A stretch of 64,000 bases of DNA from Siderastrea radians. Lineage: Eukaryota > Cnidaria > Anthozoa > Scleractinia > Rhizangiidae. Each line of letters opens with the position of its first letter. Position 1 is the stretch's first letter. Below the pieces are notes generated by a model. That model made no database searches. It was not told where the DNA came from and saw only the letters and a list, made by a program, of their open reading frames with translations. This document shows positions 22,314-33,690 of the stretch, piece after piece. A program made the position numbers and the translations under genes. The stretch spans positions 58,656,358 to 58,720,357 of the forward strand of contig OZ024889.1 of NCBI GenBank assembly GCA_964017195.1. The letters run 5' to 3'.

Positions 22314-23462
22314 TTTCTACTGAGCTTTGCGTTTATTTTTCAGTCTTTGCCATGCGACAGACTAGCAGTTAGACGACACAGATTTTGTAACAAAAAAAAA
22401 GACACTATCAGGTGTATCCAAAAGCGGCTTTAATGTATGTTCTGACTACGTTCGGATCTAACTCTGTTCACAAACAGTTGTGAAGTAATTTTATGTAGAA
22501 AATAGGTGATCTCAGCTCCCCTTAGGATCGATTACGTTGACCTAGGTTTGTTTACTTCGTGGAAAACGTTGCAATTCTTTTCATATCTGAAGGTCCGAAT
22601 TCCGGTGCAAAAATTTAACGAGCTGTGAAAGAAAATGTTCATTTAGAGGATTTTTCTTATTTAAAGGACTGCTGAAATCATCTTCCCAATTTTACATCAG
22701 TCACAAGCAATCATTCAACGTGAGTGTTGATCAGTTTAGTTTATCTTTACCCAAAAACCCAAAAGCCAGATAAGCTGGAGCCTCTTAACTTTAAATGCTT
22801 TTTCAGGACCAATAAATATCCAATCAAATTGATATATTATATATTATTGTAATAAATCCCTAGTAATGACAAATTAACTAACCAAGCAGGGTTATTGGCT
22901 AAAAGAATCAAAACGTTAAATGGTTACTCAATTAAGGTTATGATAATGACCGGTGTTGGTGTAAGTCTTTATACGTGCTTTATACGTCGGTTACTCAATT
23001 TGTTTGTAAGTAAAAGGGAATAATCTGAAAAATCTGTTAATTATAACCAAGAAAACCCTAAGTAATGAAAAGTGCAAGATAACAACTGCGGATGAAAGAG
23101 ATGGCATGGAAGACCATCGGAGTTGTTTAAGTAATTAAAGTGGTTGCGAAAAGAAGCCTTTACTTAATTATTAGAAATTTCAATTTCGAGTTTGTTAAGG
23201 AGGCTTTCGTTTTGTCGTTCAAATATAAACCTTCAGACACGCTGCTCCTTTTAGCCGACTCGCCCTCCTCCTTAAATTTATATCCTTAAAATATAACTGA
23301 AAAACCTGCGAAAAGTGTAAGATAAGCAAGTCAAAATGTATGTCTACAGATGAAAGCGAAAAATGCCGCTCACATTAAAAACAATAAACCTTGTAAATGT
23401 ACTACTTATAGATACTGCCAGAATGTGGCGATAACAGGTGTATTGTTACGTACATCAATTTA
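22314..23462. other. unit 1 sequence between element and Gal3ST copy
   Basis: Non-coding DNA shared with units 2 and 3 (and partly unit 4), including CTTTACTTAATTA then TTAGAAATTTCAATTTCGAG near 23158. No gene is seen. It is the region downstream of the minus-strand sulfotransferase pseudogene. Confidence 0.6.
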
Positions 23463-23465
23463 AAG

Positions 23466-24573
23466 CTATCTGCAGTAACTCTCTGCAATAACTGCTAGGG
23501 TACGGCAAGGCCCTGTTCCAAAATGAGAAAGAAGAACAGGCGCACCGTCCCCGTGAATATCTCCTGCTTCGTTGAAACGCACTACGCAAATGCCTGGTGC
23601 GATAGGGGAAATTAAAGTGGAAAACAAATTTCCGTATGCCCGCGGCGGGCGACGTTTCAAGTGCAACTGCTCGTGGCCACAGTAAATCTGATATTGAATC
23701 GAAACTGGCTTGTATTTCAAATCTTGGTTCACATCCCTTCTGTTTTGTGCCCGTATATATCTGTCTCCAACAGAAGTATTATCGACAGTTTTCCATATCT
23801 TATTCCAGCGGTCCTTGGTGTATTCCAGATAGCGAAGATAAAACAATTCTATTTGCGCGCACATTTGTAAGTAGTACTCGTTTGGATGATTTTGCTTTCT
23901 ACCTTCTTTTATTGCTCCCTTTTCAAGTTCTTGTAAGCACGCTTCTCCAACTATCTTCTGATTTTCGCGGAATATTTGCAAAACTTCGTAAAATTGGGTC
24001 CCACTTCTGAAATCTTCCTCCAATAAGGTTTTGTTGAAGTAGTGGTAAAGAAGCAAGTCCGCATGGTTCCACGATAAAATATTTACTTTGTTCTCATAGT
24101 TAAGTGATGATTTCGTTTTGCGAACTCTCTGTTTCAGGTATAAAATGTCATCGAAATCCCAGCAAAGCAAATTCTTTAGCAAGATCAAAGACTCGTCATA
24201 ATATTCTCAAGTCCAAGTACCTCAGTTAACCTGTAAAAGCCCCATGCAGATTCAAACTGGCTAATAGGGCGTCGCAGTATGGTAATGTACTTTGACTTGT
24301 CTTTAGGAAATAGAAAATGTACGGGAACCCTATTATATCTGGTGTGACTGCACAAAATCTTGCCATTTTCAGTAGCGGAGAGTTGCAAATGTTGGGGCCA
24401 TTTAAAATCCAAACCGTTTAAAGCTGGTGAGACAAAAGGTATATCACCATAGCGGGAAAACATGTTGGAAAGAGTCAGAAGTCGAACCAGTTTTGTGCGT
24501 CTTGAGAAAGAATATATAATTCTGTGGTTTACATTTTGAAGTATCTCTACTGTGTTCTCCGTTGGTGAGTTGC
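23466..24573 (-). pseudogene. Gal3ST-like sulfotransferase pseudogene, unit 1
   Basis: Galactose-3-O-sulfotransferases are Golgi type II enzymes that add sulfate from PAPS to galactose on glycolipids and glycoproteins. A splice acceptor (TTTTCATAG) precedes the exon at 24573. The 5-prime PAPS loop FFLKTHKTGST is present, then a 4 bp insertion shifts the frame. The second PAPS element is ITILRRPISQFESAWGFY. A 190 bp deletion relative to unit 2 (joining at ATTC near 24206) removes about 63 residues and shifts frame again; together the two shifts restore phase. The C-terminal 240 codons (23466-24188) are open and better preserved than in unit 2 (MCAQIELFYLRYLEYTKDRW). The membrane-anchor exon is not seen. 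The broken PAPS region makes it non-functional. Confidence 0.85.
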
Positions 24574-24764
24574 CTATGAAAAGAGAGAGGAAAAATATCA
24601 GGTACAGTGGAGCCTCGGTCTCTCCCATTTGTACTGCAAAATCAGCCTTAGGATTTCACGATTTCCCCTCCAAGTGTCCAATGAAATTAACTGCTGAAAT
24701 AACGTCAACAATGTCATGGTCAGGTCAATGTGAAAGTAGCACCAACAACAACCAATTGTAGAGA

Positions 24765-25006
24765 ATCGGGGGATGAAGACGAATAAGTATAAATGAATAA
24801 AAAGAATGTGGGATAATGGAATATAATGGCCTTTTTGCCGTGGAATGATGGAATAATGGCCTTGGTTTTTCAGGAATAATGAAATAATGTTTTCTCTTGG
24901 AATAATCATGGACGGTTACATTTCCCTACGAGCAACGTAATTTGGTCTTTAAACAGCAGAAATAATGGAATAATGAACACTCCATTATTCCTCTTCATCC
25001 CCCGAT
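24765..25006. mobile_element. MITE at unit 1/unit 2 border
   Basis: Terminal inverted repeat ATCGGGGGATGAAGACGAAT / ATTCCTCTTCATCCCCCGAT with one mismatch. The interior is rich in GGAATAATGG. Orthologous copies end units 2 (31879-32086) and 3 (35010-35246), so it was present before the units multiplied. Confidence 0.8.
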
Positions 25007-26026
25007 AGATAAGCAAAAAATAATAAATAAACAAACAAACAAATATATAATAAATCGATTGCTCTCAAAAGGTAGCCAACATTAGAACAAGACAGATACG
25101 TAAACAAGCGGTCAGATATAGGGGCGATTTGTGAATAATTCCTAAATCGCTCCTACGGGTTGTTTTGCCAGCAATGCATATCTAAATGATAATGATGCAC
25201 AAGGTATGGAACTGCAATATTATTTCGTTGGCATTACTGCAGAAGCACAAATTACAAACGGCCTCTCAGTTGGGGATTTCACTGTAATGTACTCGGGTTA
25301 GTTTAGACAAGCACTGATAAATTAAATAGACGTCATAAACTTCGTGATTTCGGCACTCAAATGAATGCGGCAATGGCTGTATCAACAACAGTGACGATCG
25401 ACTTACAGTTGCATAAACAGTGTAAAAACAAACGTTTTGTGCACGCTGGAAACCATAATCGATGCAATCACCAAGGAATGATTCACGGGGAAAAGGTCGA
25501 TAACGGGTGGAGAAGCAATTTAAAGAGGAGTTAGGTTAATTTAACTCTTTATCTTTTTATATGTCACCTCCTACTTGGTCAAATGTAACAAAGGATGATT
25601 CAAGTTTTCCGTTGCTAAAAGATTGTCCGTTTTGCATGATTTCGGATTTGAAAAGTGTACCTGCATAAAAGCAATCGTACATAGGAACTGAGGAAGGGAA
25701 AAGGGGAAGGGGCTTCGCAGCTTTGCCGAATTTATGATCGACTCCCCTGATCAGTACCCATGTAAAATAAAGCACGATGTAATCTTCCAAAACAGCCTAA
25801 ATTGTCAAGGAAAATGTAATTCAGATTATTTCATCTTACCTCGAGTAAAAATCTGGAGAACAGCTTTCTACCTGGAAGGATGAAAAAAAAAAAAAGAAGC
25901 ATTCTACGGAGCTAACTAAATCGTATTCCAATTAGCCGACAAAGAATTCAAAACAACATATATAGAACATATTTGACTGTGTTGTATTTGCCATTTCTCC
26001 GTGGCGGCATTTTAATTCCGAGGAAT

Positions 26027-26750
26027 GTATTTATACCTAATCGTACCCTTTTGGTACGCTTCGGCGGCATATCAGGCGAGTTTGGTCGAGCCATGGTTCG
26101 TATTTTGGCTAGACGCAGTGGAGCCAAAATACCCATGGTGAGACCAAACGAGCTTGATATGCTGCCGAAGCGTATCAAAAAAGGTGCGATTGGGTATTTA
26201 CCGTACCCAAATTCGTCCTAAAACCTGGCGTTTTTTTTTTCAGTTACCGTGATCAGTCAGGCGTTGTAGAGCGACACGTATTTACACTTTTCTTGTCGTT
26301 ACACTTTTCTGGTCGTCAATACTCTTCTCTAACTCCTCATCTGCCATTTTATTTAATTCTTTTGTTTGGAGTTTTATTTTCTGAATCTTGGAAGTCCAAG
26401 TTAAGAAAGAAATTTGGAAAATCTGGCTCCATTTTGAAACTAAAAAAGTTTCAGGGCTGTCCGTAAAGTTCACGCAAGCGCCCGCCAGTGTAGCCGCTTC
26501 CAATTTTGGCGCGAAATTGTATTTTTTTCCCCACTCTTATCGTTAAACAAATTGCTTTCTCGTTTAACAAATGTAATAGTTTTACGTTTCGTTGTATTTC
26601 TGTTGTAGTTTTTGCCTCTAAAGTCTGAAAAAAAAATGCGAGTTTCACAGACTGTCCATGATATCGTAGGATATCAGGTCAGTGACTTGATATCGTAGAA
26701 AATCATGACAGTAAACAAGGCTTCTGATTGGCTAATTCACAATTTGGGTA
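26027..26750. mobile_element. 0.72 kb insertion private to unit 2
   Basis: Unit 3 has the empty site GAGGAATGTATTGTGTGATA (33160 region). Here the same sequence is opened between GAGGAATGT (26020s) and AATGTGTGATA (26754 region), suggesting an AATGT duplication. The insertion starts with a 175 bp near-perfect palindrome (26031-26203; arms share ACGCTTCGGC(G/A)GCATATCA and TATTTTGGCT) and holds the short frame at 26282-26344. Nature unknown. Confidence 0.6.
26282..26344 (-). CDS. short exon-like ORF, unrecognised
   Basis: An ATG preceded by AAA opens a 21-codon frame (starts MADEELEKSIDDQK) and meets a GT-containing donor-like AAAAGT|GTAAAT at its end. The acidic ELEKxIDDQKS start is reminiscent of N-termini of Crypton-type tyrosine recombinase relatives, but that rests on a few residues. 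It lies inside the unit-2-specific insertion, so it is probably transposon-derived. Confidence 0.2.
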   Translation of the reverse strand, partial: ADEELEKSIDDQKSVTTRKV

Positions 26751-27074
26751 CGGTAATGTGTGATATTGCCATTTTACGTGGCATGTTAATAGAACGATCA
26801 ACACAGGTATGTGTACCGGGTAGCCTACAACGCAGAAATTGGCTCAAGTGGTAAGGTATCAGTGCAATTAAAACAGTTTTCAAAACATGCTCTTGGAGAG
26901 TTAGTTCCACAACCGTATGCCTGCTTGCCAACTGCCCTCGCATGACCATTGCGCGTAGTAGAATATCTGGTGAGTTCTTCTTGCGTAAACACATAGCGCT
27001 GTAATATTTATTGGCGGTTTTTCTGTCGCCAACACAAAGAGTAATTGGCATTAAATAAATAAAAATATATAAAT

Positions 27075-27283
27075 AAATTGGAATTTGCAGTGGCACCTCC
27101 AAAGAGTGGCTCTTCGTCCACTGATTCCAGATCGAATTTGGAAATGTTGGTTTTTATGGAGGGAGGACAACTGGAGGACCCGGAGAAAAACTCTCGGAGC
27201 AAGAACGAGCACCAGCAACAAACTCAGCCCACATATTACACAGGGACCTAAAATCGAACCCGGACCAATAATTTTAAAACTTA
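27075..27283 (-). repeat. tRNA-like SINE repeat, unit 2
   Basis: On the minus strand it starts GGTCCGGGTTCGATTTTAGG (B-box-like) and continues with TGGGCTGAGTTTGTTGCTGG and GTTTTTCTCCGGGTCCTCC, ending near CAACATTTCC. The same element is at 33490-33690 in unit 3 but absent at the homologous place in unit 1 (19390), so it entered after unit 1 had split off. The 67-codon plus frame here is a shadow. Confidence 0.65.
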
Positions 27284-28573
27284 ATTAATCTAACTTTGGT
27301 TTTACGACACTCTAAAAACCCGCTCCAAAATATATGGATAATGACTGTACTTTTTTAGGCAATTTTACCGTTTTCGGGGCCTTTTTATTTTCTTCTGAGC
27401 TCTGCTTATATTTTTCAGTCGATGCCATGCGGCAGACTAAACCTAAGTTGGGATCTAACCGGAAAATAATTTTATGTAGAAAATAGGTAAACTCAGCTCC
27501 CTTTACGATCCAGTTATTAAATTGACGTAGGCTTGCTTACTTCGGGCAAAACGTTGCAATTCTCTACATATCTTAAGGTCCAAATTCCGACGCAAAAAAG
27601 TGTTCATTTAGAGGATTTTTTCTTATTTGAAGGACTGAGCAGCTAAAAATCGTCTTCCTAATTTTACATTAGTCACAAGCAACAATTCAACGGGATTGTT
27701 GATCAATTTAGTTTATCTTTACCCCAAAATCCAAAAGCCACGTAAGCTGGCTAAATAAATATCCAAACAAATTGACAATTAGTAAAATTTTAATGCTATA
27801 TTCACCGCGCCACCCGATGAATATAACATTTCAAAGCGCGGCTGCTAAGCTAAGTTCCTTTTTATCGTAAGTTGTTTGTCAAGTTTAAGCCCATTTTTTT
27901 ACTTTTTGATGTCCACATCTCAAAATTATACTAAAAAAGTTATTCGTCTTAGGCTCAGTAAATATTGGCGAATAGTGATCGAACTTTAGATAACAAATTA
28001 ACTAACCGAGCAGGGTATGGCTAAAAGAATCAACACGTTTAGTGGTTACTGAACTGAAGTTATGATAATGGTGTTGGTTTGCGCGTGAGTCTTTATACGT
28101 GCTTTAGACGTCGGTTACTTAATTTGTTTGTAAGTAAAAGGAAATAATCTGAAAACTCTGTTAATTATGCCCAAGAATACCTTAACTAATGAAAAGTGCA
28201 AGACAACAAATGCGGAAGAAGGCGATGGAAGACTATCGCAGTCGTTTACGCAATTAAAGTAGTTGCGAAAGGAAGCCTTTACTTAATTAATAGAAATTTT
28301 GATTTCGAGTTTGTTAAGGATGTTTCATCTTTTTTTGTTCAAACATAAACCTTCAAACACGCTGCTCATTTTAGCTTTCTTGTCTTCCCCCTAAAATCAA
28401 TATCCTTAAAATATAACTAAAAAACCATGCAAGATTTCATCCGTAGACATACGGTATGTCACAGGTGAAAACAAAAAATGCCGCTCACATTAAAAACAAA
28501 AAACTTGTAAATTTATTACCCCCAGAATGTGGCAATAATAGGTGTATTCTTACATATATACATGAATTTAAAG
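27284..28573. other. unit 2 intergenic sequence
   Basis: Non-coding, alignable to 22314-23465 in unit 1 and 33700-34350 in unit 3. No gene seen. Confidence 0.6.
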
Positions 28574-29890
28574 CTACCTGTAGTAACTGTCTGCAATGAG
28601 TACTAGGGTACGGCAAGGCCCTCTTCCAAAAACCAAAAAAAGAATGAAGAACAGGCGCACTGTCCCCGTGAATATACACAAATGACTGGTGCGGGAGGGG
28701 AAATTAAAGACCATTAAAGTGGAAAGCAAATTTCCGTATGCCCGCGGCAGGCGACGTTTCACGTGCAACTGCTCTTGGTCACAGAGAACCTGTTAAGGGA
28801 TCGAAACTGGCTTGTATTTCAAATTCTTCGTTCTTATCCCAGCTGTCTTGTGCCCGTGAATATAACTGTCTCCAAGAGAAGTATCATCGACAGCTTATAT
28901 CTTATTCCAGCGGTCCCTGGTGTATTCCAGATAGCGAGGATAAAAGAATGCCATTTGCGCGCACATTTGTAAGTAGTACTCGTTTGGATAATTTTGCTTT
29001 CTATCGTCCTTTATTGTTCCCTTTTTAAGTTCTTGTAAGCACGCTTCTCCAACTATCTTCTGCTTTTCGCGGAATATTTGCAAATCTTCGTAAAATTTGG
29101 GTCCCGCTTCTGAAATCTTCCTCCACAAGGTTTTGTTGAAGTGATGGTAAAGAAGCAAGTCTCGGCTGCATGGTTCCACGATAAAATATTTGCTTTGTTC
29201 TCGTAGTTAAGTGATGATTTCGTTTTGCGAACTCTCTGTTTCAGGTATAAAATGTCGTCGAAATCCCAGCAAAGCAAATTCTTTAGCAAGATCAACGACT
29301 CGTCATAATATTCATTGATCAAAACCAGATCGTACTCTTCTTCAATATATTTTACATACTGCATTACTGCGTTTCTGTTTTCAAAATACTTGGATTTAAA
29401 ACCCAAATCAAACATCATCAGCATTGCTGGATGTTTCACAAAGAATTTTCCAGCAAAAGCTGTTGGGTTTCTTAAATAGGTTTGTATTGGGTTACTGTCA
29501 TTCTCAAGTCCAAGTACCTCAGTTAACCTGTAGAAACCCCATGCAGATTCAAACTGGCTGATAGGGTGTCGCAGTATGGTAATGTACTTTGACTTGTCTT
29601 TAGGAAATAGAAAATGTACGGGGCCCCTATTATATCTGGTGTGACTGCACAAGATCTTGCCATTTTCAGTATACAGGGGTATTGTAGCGGAGAGTTGCAA
29701 ACGTTGGGGCCATTTAAAATCCAAACCGTTTCCAGCTGGTGAGACAAAAGGTATATTTCTTTGGTCACCATAGCGGGAAAACATGTTGGAAAGAGTGGTC
29801 GAACCAGTTTTGTGTGTCTTGAGAAAGAATATATAATTCTGTGGTTTACATTTTGAAGTATTTCCACTGTGTTCTCTGTTGGTGAGTTGC
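28574..29890 (-). pseudogene. Gal3ST-like sulfotransferase pseudogene, unit 2
   Basis: The longest relic of the family in the window. A splice acceptor (TTTGATAG) precedes 29890. The frame then runs open for about 240 codons with FFLKTHKTGSTTLSNMFSRY (5-prime PAPS loop), YITILRHPISQFESAWGFY (3-prime phosphate-binding element) and LVLINEYYDESLILLKNLLC, all typical of galactose-3-O-sulfotransferases. It breaks near 29162, where a 5 bp insertion relative to unit 1 shifts frame. A stop follows RWNKI (28907), with further shifts before the end at 28574. N-terminal anchor exon not found. Unlike unit 1, the PAPS region is intact; the damage is in the C-terminal half. Confidence 0.88.
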
Positions 29891-31878
29891 CTATCAAAGA
29901 GAAAGGAAAAACATTAGGTAAAAGAGAAAGAAACAAGAGATTAAGATATACATTTAATGTTCTCTTGAAAGAAAATTGATTCGAGTGCGGGGAGAGGAAA
30001 TTTATCCACGGATATTTACTTTGATTGTAGGAAATTTGCGCTTATGAATTTAAAATTATCGCCATCTGAAAAACGAGAATCGTTACAAAATTCTAATATT
30101 AATAAGGGAAATTAACGCAAATGAGAAGTGAAAATCCCAAGACGAGAAAACTAAGGTGAGTTAAGGTGATAGAGGTCACGTGTTCTCTCTAGGAAAAGTG
30201 GGTATTTGTATTTTCCGAGCTGCTTTAGGTCCCTCGCTTCACGCCTTTGGCTGTTGCACACCTGTCTCGGCCCCCTGGCATACAAATGCTGACTTTGTGG
30301 TGGGTTTAAGACTCCAGCAGGTCATGCGTCGGTCAACGCACGCGCCAATAAGGTTTAGGAAATTTTGATCGAAATGGAAACAGTGCAGGAGGAAACCTAC
30401 TGACTCAGGTGTATCGTTATGCTGTGAACACCTGGGTGTGTTTCTAGATTAACTGTATTTGCTTTGCACCTGGCAGTGATACCTCGCCCACTGGTGAACA
30501 ACCGAGCGGAGGCCTTGAATATGCAATCAAATTGAATTTGTTATGACAATACAAAGGCATGACGTGTTCTAAGCAAAAATATATTGTAACAGCAACCCTT
30601 TTTCACACACACACAAAATTAGTAGAAAAAAAAGTGAGTAAAACCTTACAAAAAAAAAACGAGCGATAAACTGTTAAAAAAAAAGAAATAGGGAGGAAGT
30701 GAAAATTACGGACATTGGAGTTGAGACACTTCGTGCGGATTACAATGATCTCATCTTCCAAGGGTGCATACCGCTGTTTGATGCTGAATACTTTGGGCTC
30801 ATTAATGCGATAGAGAAAGTTGTACAGTTTTCGTCATGAAAAAACAACTGACCGACATAATTTACCAAGCGATAAAATGTAGACAGATTGAAGCTCTGTT
30901 CGGTCTAATTCCCTTCACATTTGGAGCATTTCTGACAAAGGTATCACTCTTCGAAAACAGAGGATTTTACGAGTTTAGCGAAGAACCGATTTTAAGCTTT
31001 CAGGAAGCGTTTTAAAAGCCAAACGTAGAGCGAAGAATCACCGCAAAAGGTGAAACTCAGAAACGGGTTGCTTTATATTTTCTACTTATCTTCAGACGAT
31101 CTTGGCACTTGGGATTCATCCATCACGTTACGAGCTGTGGTGTTTCAAAATCTTGTATTGGGTGTAAAATCGGCTCCAGTGATCTCTCAAATACAAAGTT
31201 TGTATGAGCTATGCTTCGGAAATAAAAAAGCAGAGTGGAAACCGTTTGTTTGGGAAAAGTAACTATTTAGAATACTTGAGAAACGTTTCCATATTATACC
31301 CGGATCGCAGCATTTGTACCCGAATCGCGGCACTTGTTCCAGGTAGGTTACCGCAAAGCGGCGAGGTAAATATCTACCATTCTTCACCGACGTTGATGTG
31401 AACAACTGTTGTAGTATATACCAAACGAGTGGATAGCTGGCTTGAAACCGTTTTTTTCCCTGAGAAATGAGAAAGAAACCGCGCGCAAAATCCAGAACAA
31501 TGCCAGGAGGTGAATGTAGATGCATCCCGATGTTCAGAAGCCACCCAGAGCTCCCGAAAAACACTATCTACAGGTTTGGTTTGCACTGATTTGCGTTTTA
31601 CCTTACTGCTTAGCCTCCACCTCACCTGATTTGTGCTTCATTACTAAAACTTGTCTGAGATAGGAAAGTCATTAAGGTCACGAAGGATGAAGCAGCAAGC
31701 AACGAAAATAGACTTCGAGTACAGCAGAGTGTCTCTCCCATTTATACAGCAAAATCAGCCTTAGGATTTCACGATTTCCCCTCCAAGTGTCCAATGAAAT
31801 TTAAGTGCTGAAATAACGTCAACAATGTTATGATCAGGTCAATGTGAAAGTAACACCAACAACAACCAATTGTAGAGA
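29891..31878. other. upstream region of unit 2 Gal3ST copy, no gene seen
   Basis: AT-rich. I looked here for the missing membrane-anchor exon on the minus strand and did not find a convincing one. The frame at 31187-31564 is only partly present in unit 3 (34480-34860) and has no known domain. 31360-31735 aligns with 34480-34860. Confidence 0.5.
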
Positions 31879-32086
31879 ATCGGGGGATGAAGACGAATAA
31901 GAATAATGGAAAATTCTTGATGTGGAATGATGGAATAATGGCCTTGGTGTTTCAGGAATAATGAAATAATGATTTTTCTTGGAATTATCATGGACGGTTA
32001 CATTTCCCTACTAGCAACGTAATTTGGTCTTTAAACAGCAGAAATAATGGAATAATGAACACTCCATTATTCCTCTTCATCCCCCA
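31879..32086. mobile_element. MITE at unit 2/unit 3 border
   Basis: Orthologue of 24765-25006: ATCGGGGGATGAAGACGAAT left end, ATTCCTCTTCATCCCCC right end. Slightly shorter interior. Confidence 0.8.
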
Positions 32087-33489
32087 ACAGAGAAGCAAAA
32101 AATAATAAATAAACAAACAAACAAATAAATATATAACAAATCGAACACTCAAACGGTAGCCAACATCAGTACCAGACAGATACGTAAACAAGCGGTCAGA
32201 TATAGGGGCGATTTGTGAATAATTCACTAAATCATTCCTACGGGTTGTTTTGCCAGCAATGCATATCTGAATGATAATGATGCACAAGGTATATATGGAA
32301 CTGCAATATCATTTCGTTGGCATAACTGCAGAAGCACAAATTACAAACGGCTTCTCAGTTGGGGATTTCACGGTAATGTACTGGTTAGTTTGGACAAGCA
32401 CTGATAAATTAAATAAACGTCATAAACTTCTTGATTTCGGCAGTTCGCATTGCTCAAATAACTTGACGGTAGCAACGCCAGTAATGCGGCAAGGGCTGTA
32501 TCAACAACAGTGACGATCGACTTACAGTTGCATCAACAGTGTAAAAAACAAACGTTTTATGCACGCTGGAAACTGTTAATTCCAAAATGGATGACCATAA
32601 TCGATGCAATCACCCACGAATGATTCACGGGGAAAAGGTCGATAACGGGTAGAGAGGCTATTTAAAAGGAGTTAGGTTAAATTAACTCTTGATCTTTTTA
32701 TATTTCATCTCCTACTTTGTCAAATGTAACAAAGGATGATTCAAGTTTTCAGTTGGTAAAAGATTGTCCGTTTTGCATGATTTCGGATTTGAAAAGTGTA
32801 CCTGCATAAAAGCAGTCGTACATAGGAACAGAAGAAGCGAAAAGAGGAAGGGACTTCGCAGTTTTGCAGAATTTATGATCGACTCCCCTGATCAGGCCCA
32901 TGTAAAATCCAGCACGATGAAATCTTCCAAAACAGCCTAAATTATCAAGGAAAATGTAATTCAGATTATTTCATCTTACCTCGAGGAAAAATCTGGAGAA
33001 CAGTCTTCTACCTGGAAGGATGAAAAAAAGAAAAAGCATTCTACGGAGCTAACCAAATCGTATTCCAATTAACCGACCAAGAATTCAAAACAACATATAT
33101 ATAACATATATGACAGTGTTATATTTGCCATTTCTCCGTGGCGGCATTTTAATTAAGAGGAATGTATTGTGTGATATTGTCATTTTACGTGGCATGTTAA
33201 TAGAACGATCAACACGTGTACGTGTTCCGGGTAGCCTACAACGCAGAAATTGGCTCAAGTGGTAGGGTATCAGTGCAACTAAACCAGTTTTCAAAAATGC
33301 TCTTGGAGAGTTAGTTCCACAACCGTATGCCTGCTTGCCAACTGCCCTCGCATGACCATTGCGCGTAGTAGAATATCTAGTGAGTTCTTCTTGCGTAAAC
33401 ACATAGCGCTGTAATATTTATTATTGGCGGTTTTTCTGTCGCCAACACAAAGACTAATTGGCATTAAATAAATAAAAATATATAAATAA

Positions 33490-33690
33490 ATTGGAATTTG
33501 CAGTGGCACCTCCACAGAATGGCTCTTCGTCCACTGATTTCAGATAGAACTTGAAAATGTTGGTTTTCTTGGAGGGAGGACAACCGGAGGACCTGGAGAA
33601 AAACCCTCAGAGCAAGGACAAAAACCAGCAACAAACTCAGCCCACATATTACACAGGGACCGGAAATCGAACCCGGACCAATAATTTTAA
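33490..33690 (-). repeat. tRNA-like SINE repeat, unit 3
   Basis: Orthologue of 27075-27283. The minus strand begins GGTCCGGGTTCGATTTCCGG, closer to a tRNA B box and its stem than the unit 2 copy. Confidence 0.65.

Larger units (their letters stand above)
18208..25006. repeat. tandem duplication unit 1
   Basis: First of four paralogous units. Landmarks shared with units 2 and 3 are TGCATGATTTCGGATTTGAA (18500), TTCATCTTACCTCGAG (18676), the ACGTGGCATGTTAATAGAA block (19096), the Gal3ST-like gene and a MITE at the right edge. It differs by a tRNA-derived insertion (18832-19038) and the 2.8 kb TIR element (19501-22313), and by lacking the SINE-like repeat that units 2 and 3 share. The 130-codon frame at 18336-18728 is destroyed in units 2 and 3, so I do not call it a gene. 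Confidence 0.85.
25007..32086. repeat. tandem duplication unit 2
   Basis: Most complete unit. It begins with the ACAGATACGTAAACAAGCGG and GCCAGCAATGCATATCT landmarks (about 25093-25185), which recur at 32165-32265 and 35345-35430, and ends at the MITE 31879-32086. It has a private insertion at about 26027-26750, a SINE-like repeat shared with unit 3, the Gal3ST-like gene, and about 1.8 kb upstream of that gene (29.9-31.7 kb) that unit 1 lacks and unit 3 keeps only partly. Confidence 0.85.
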
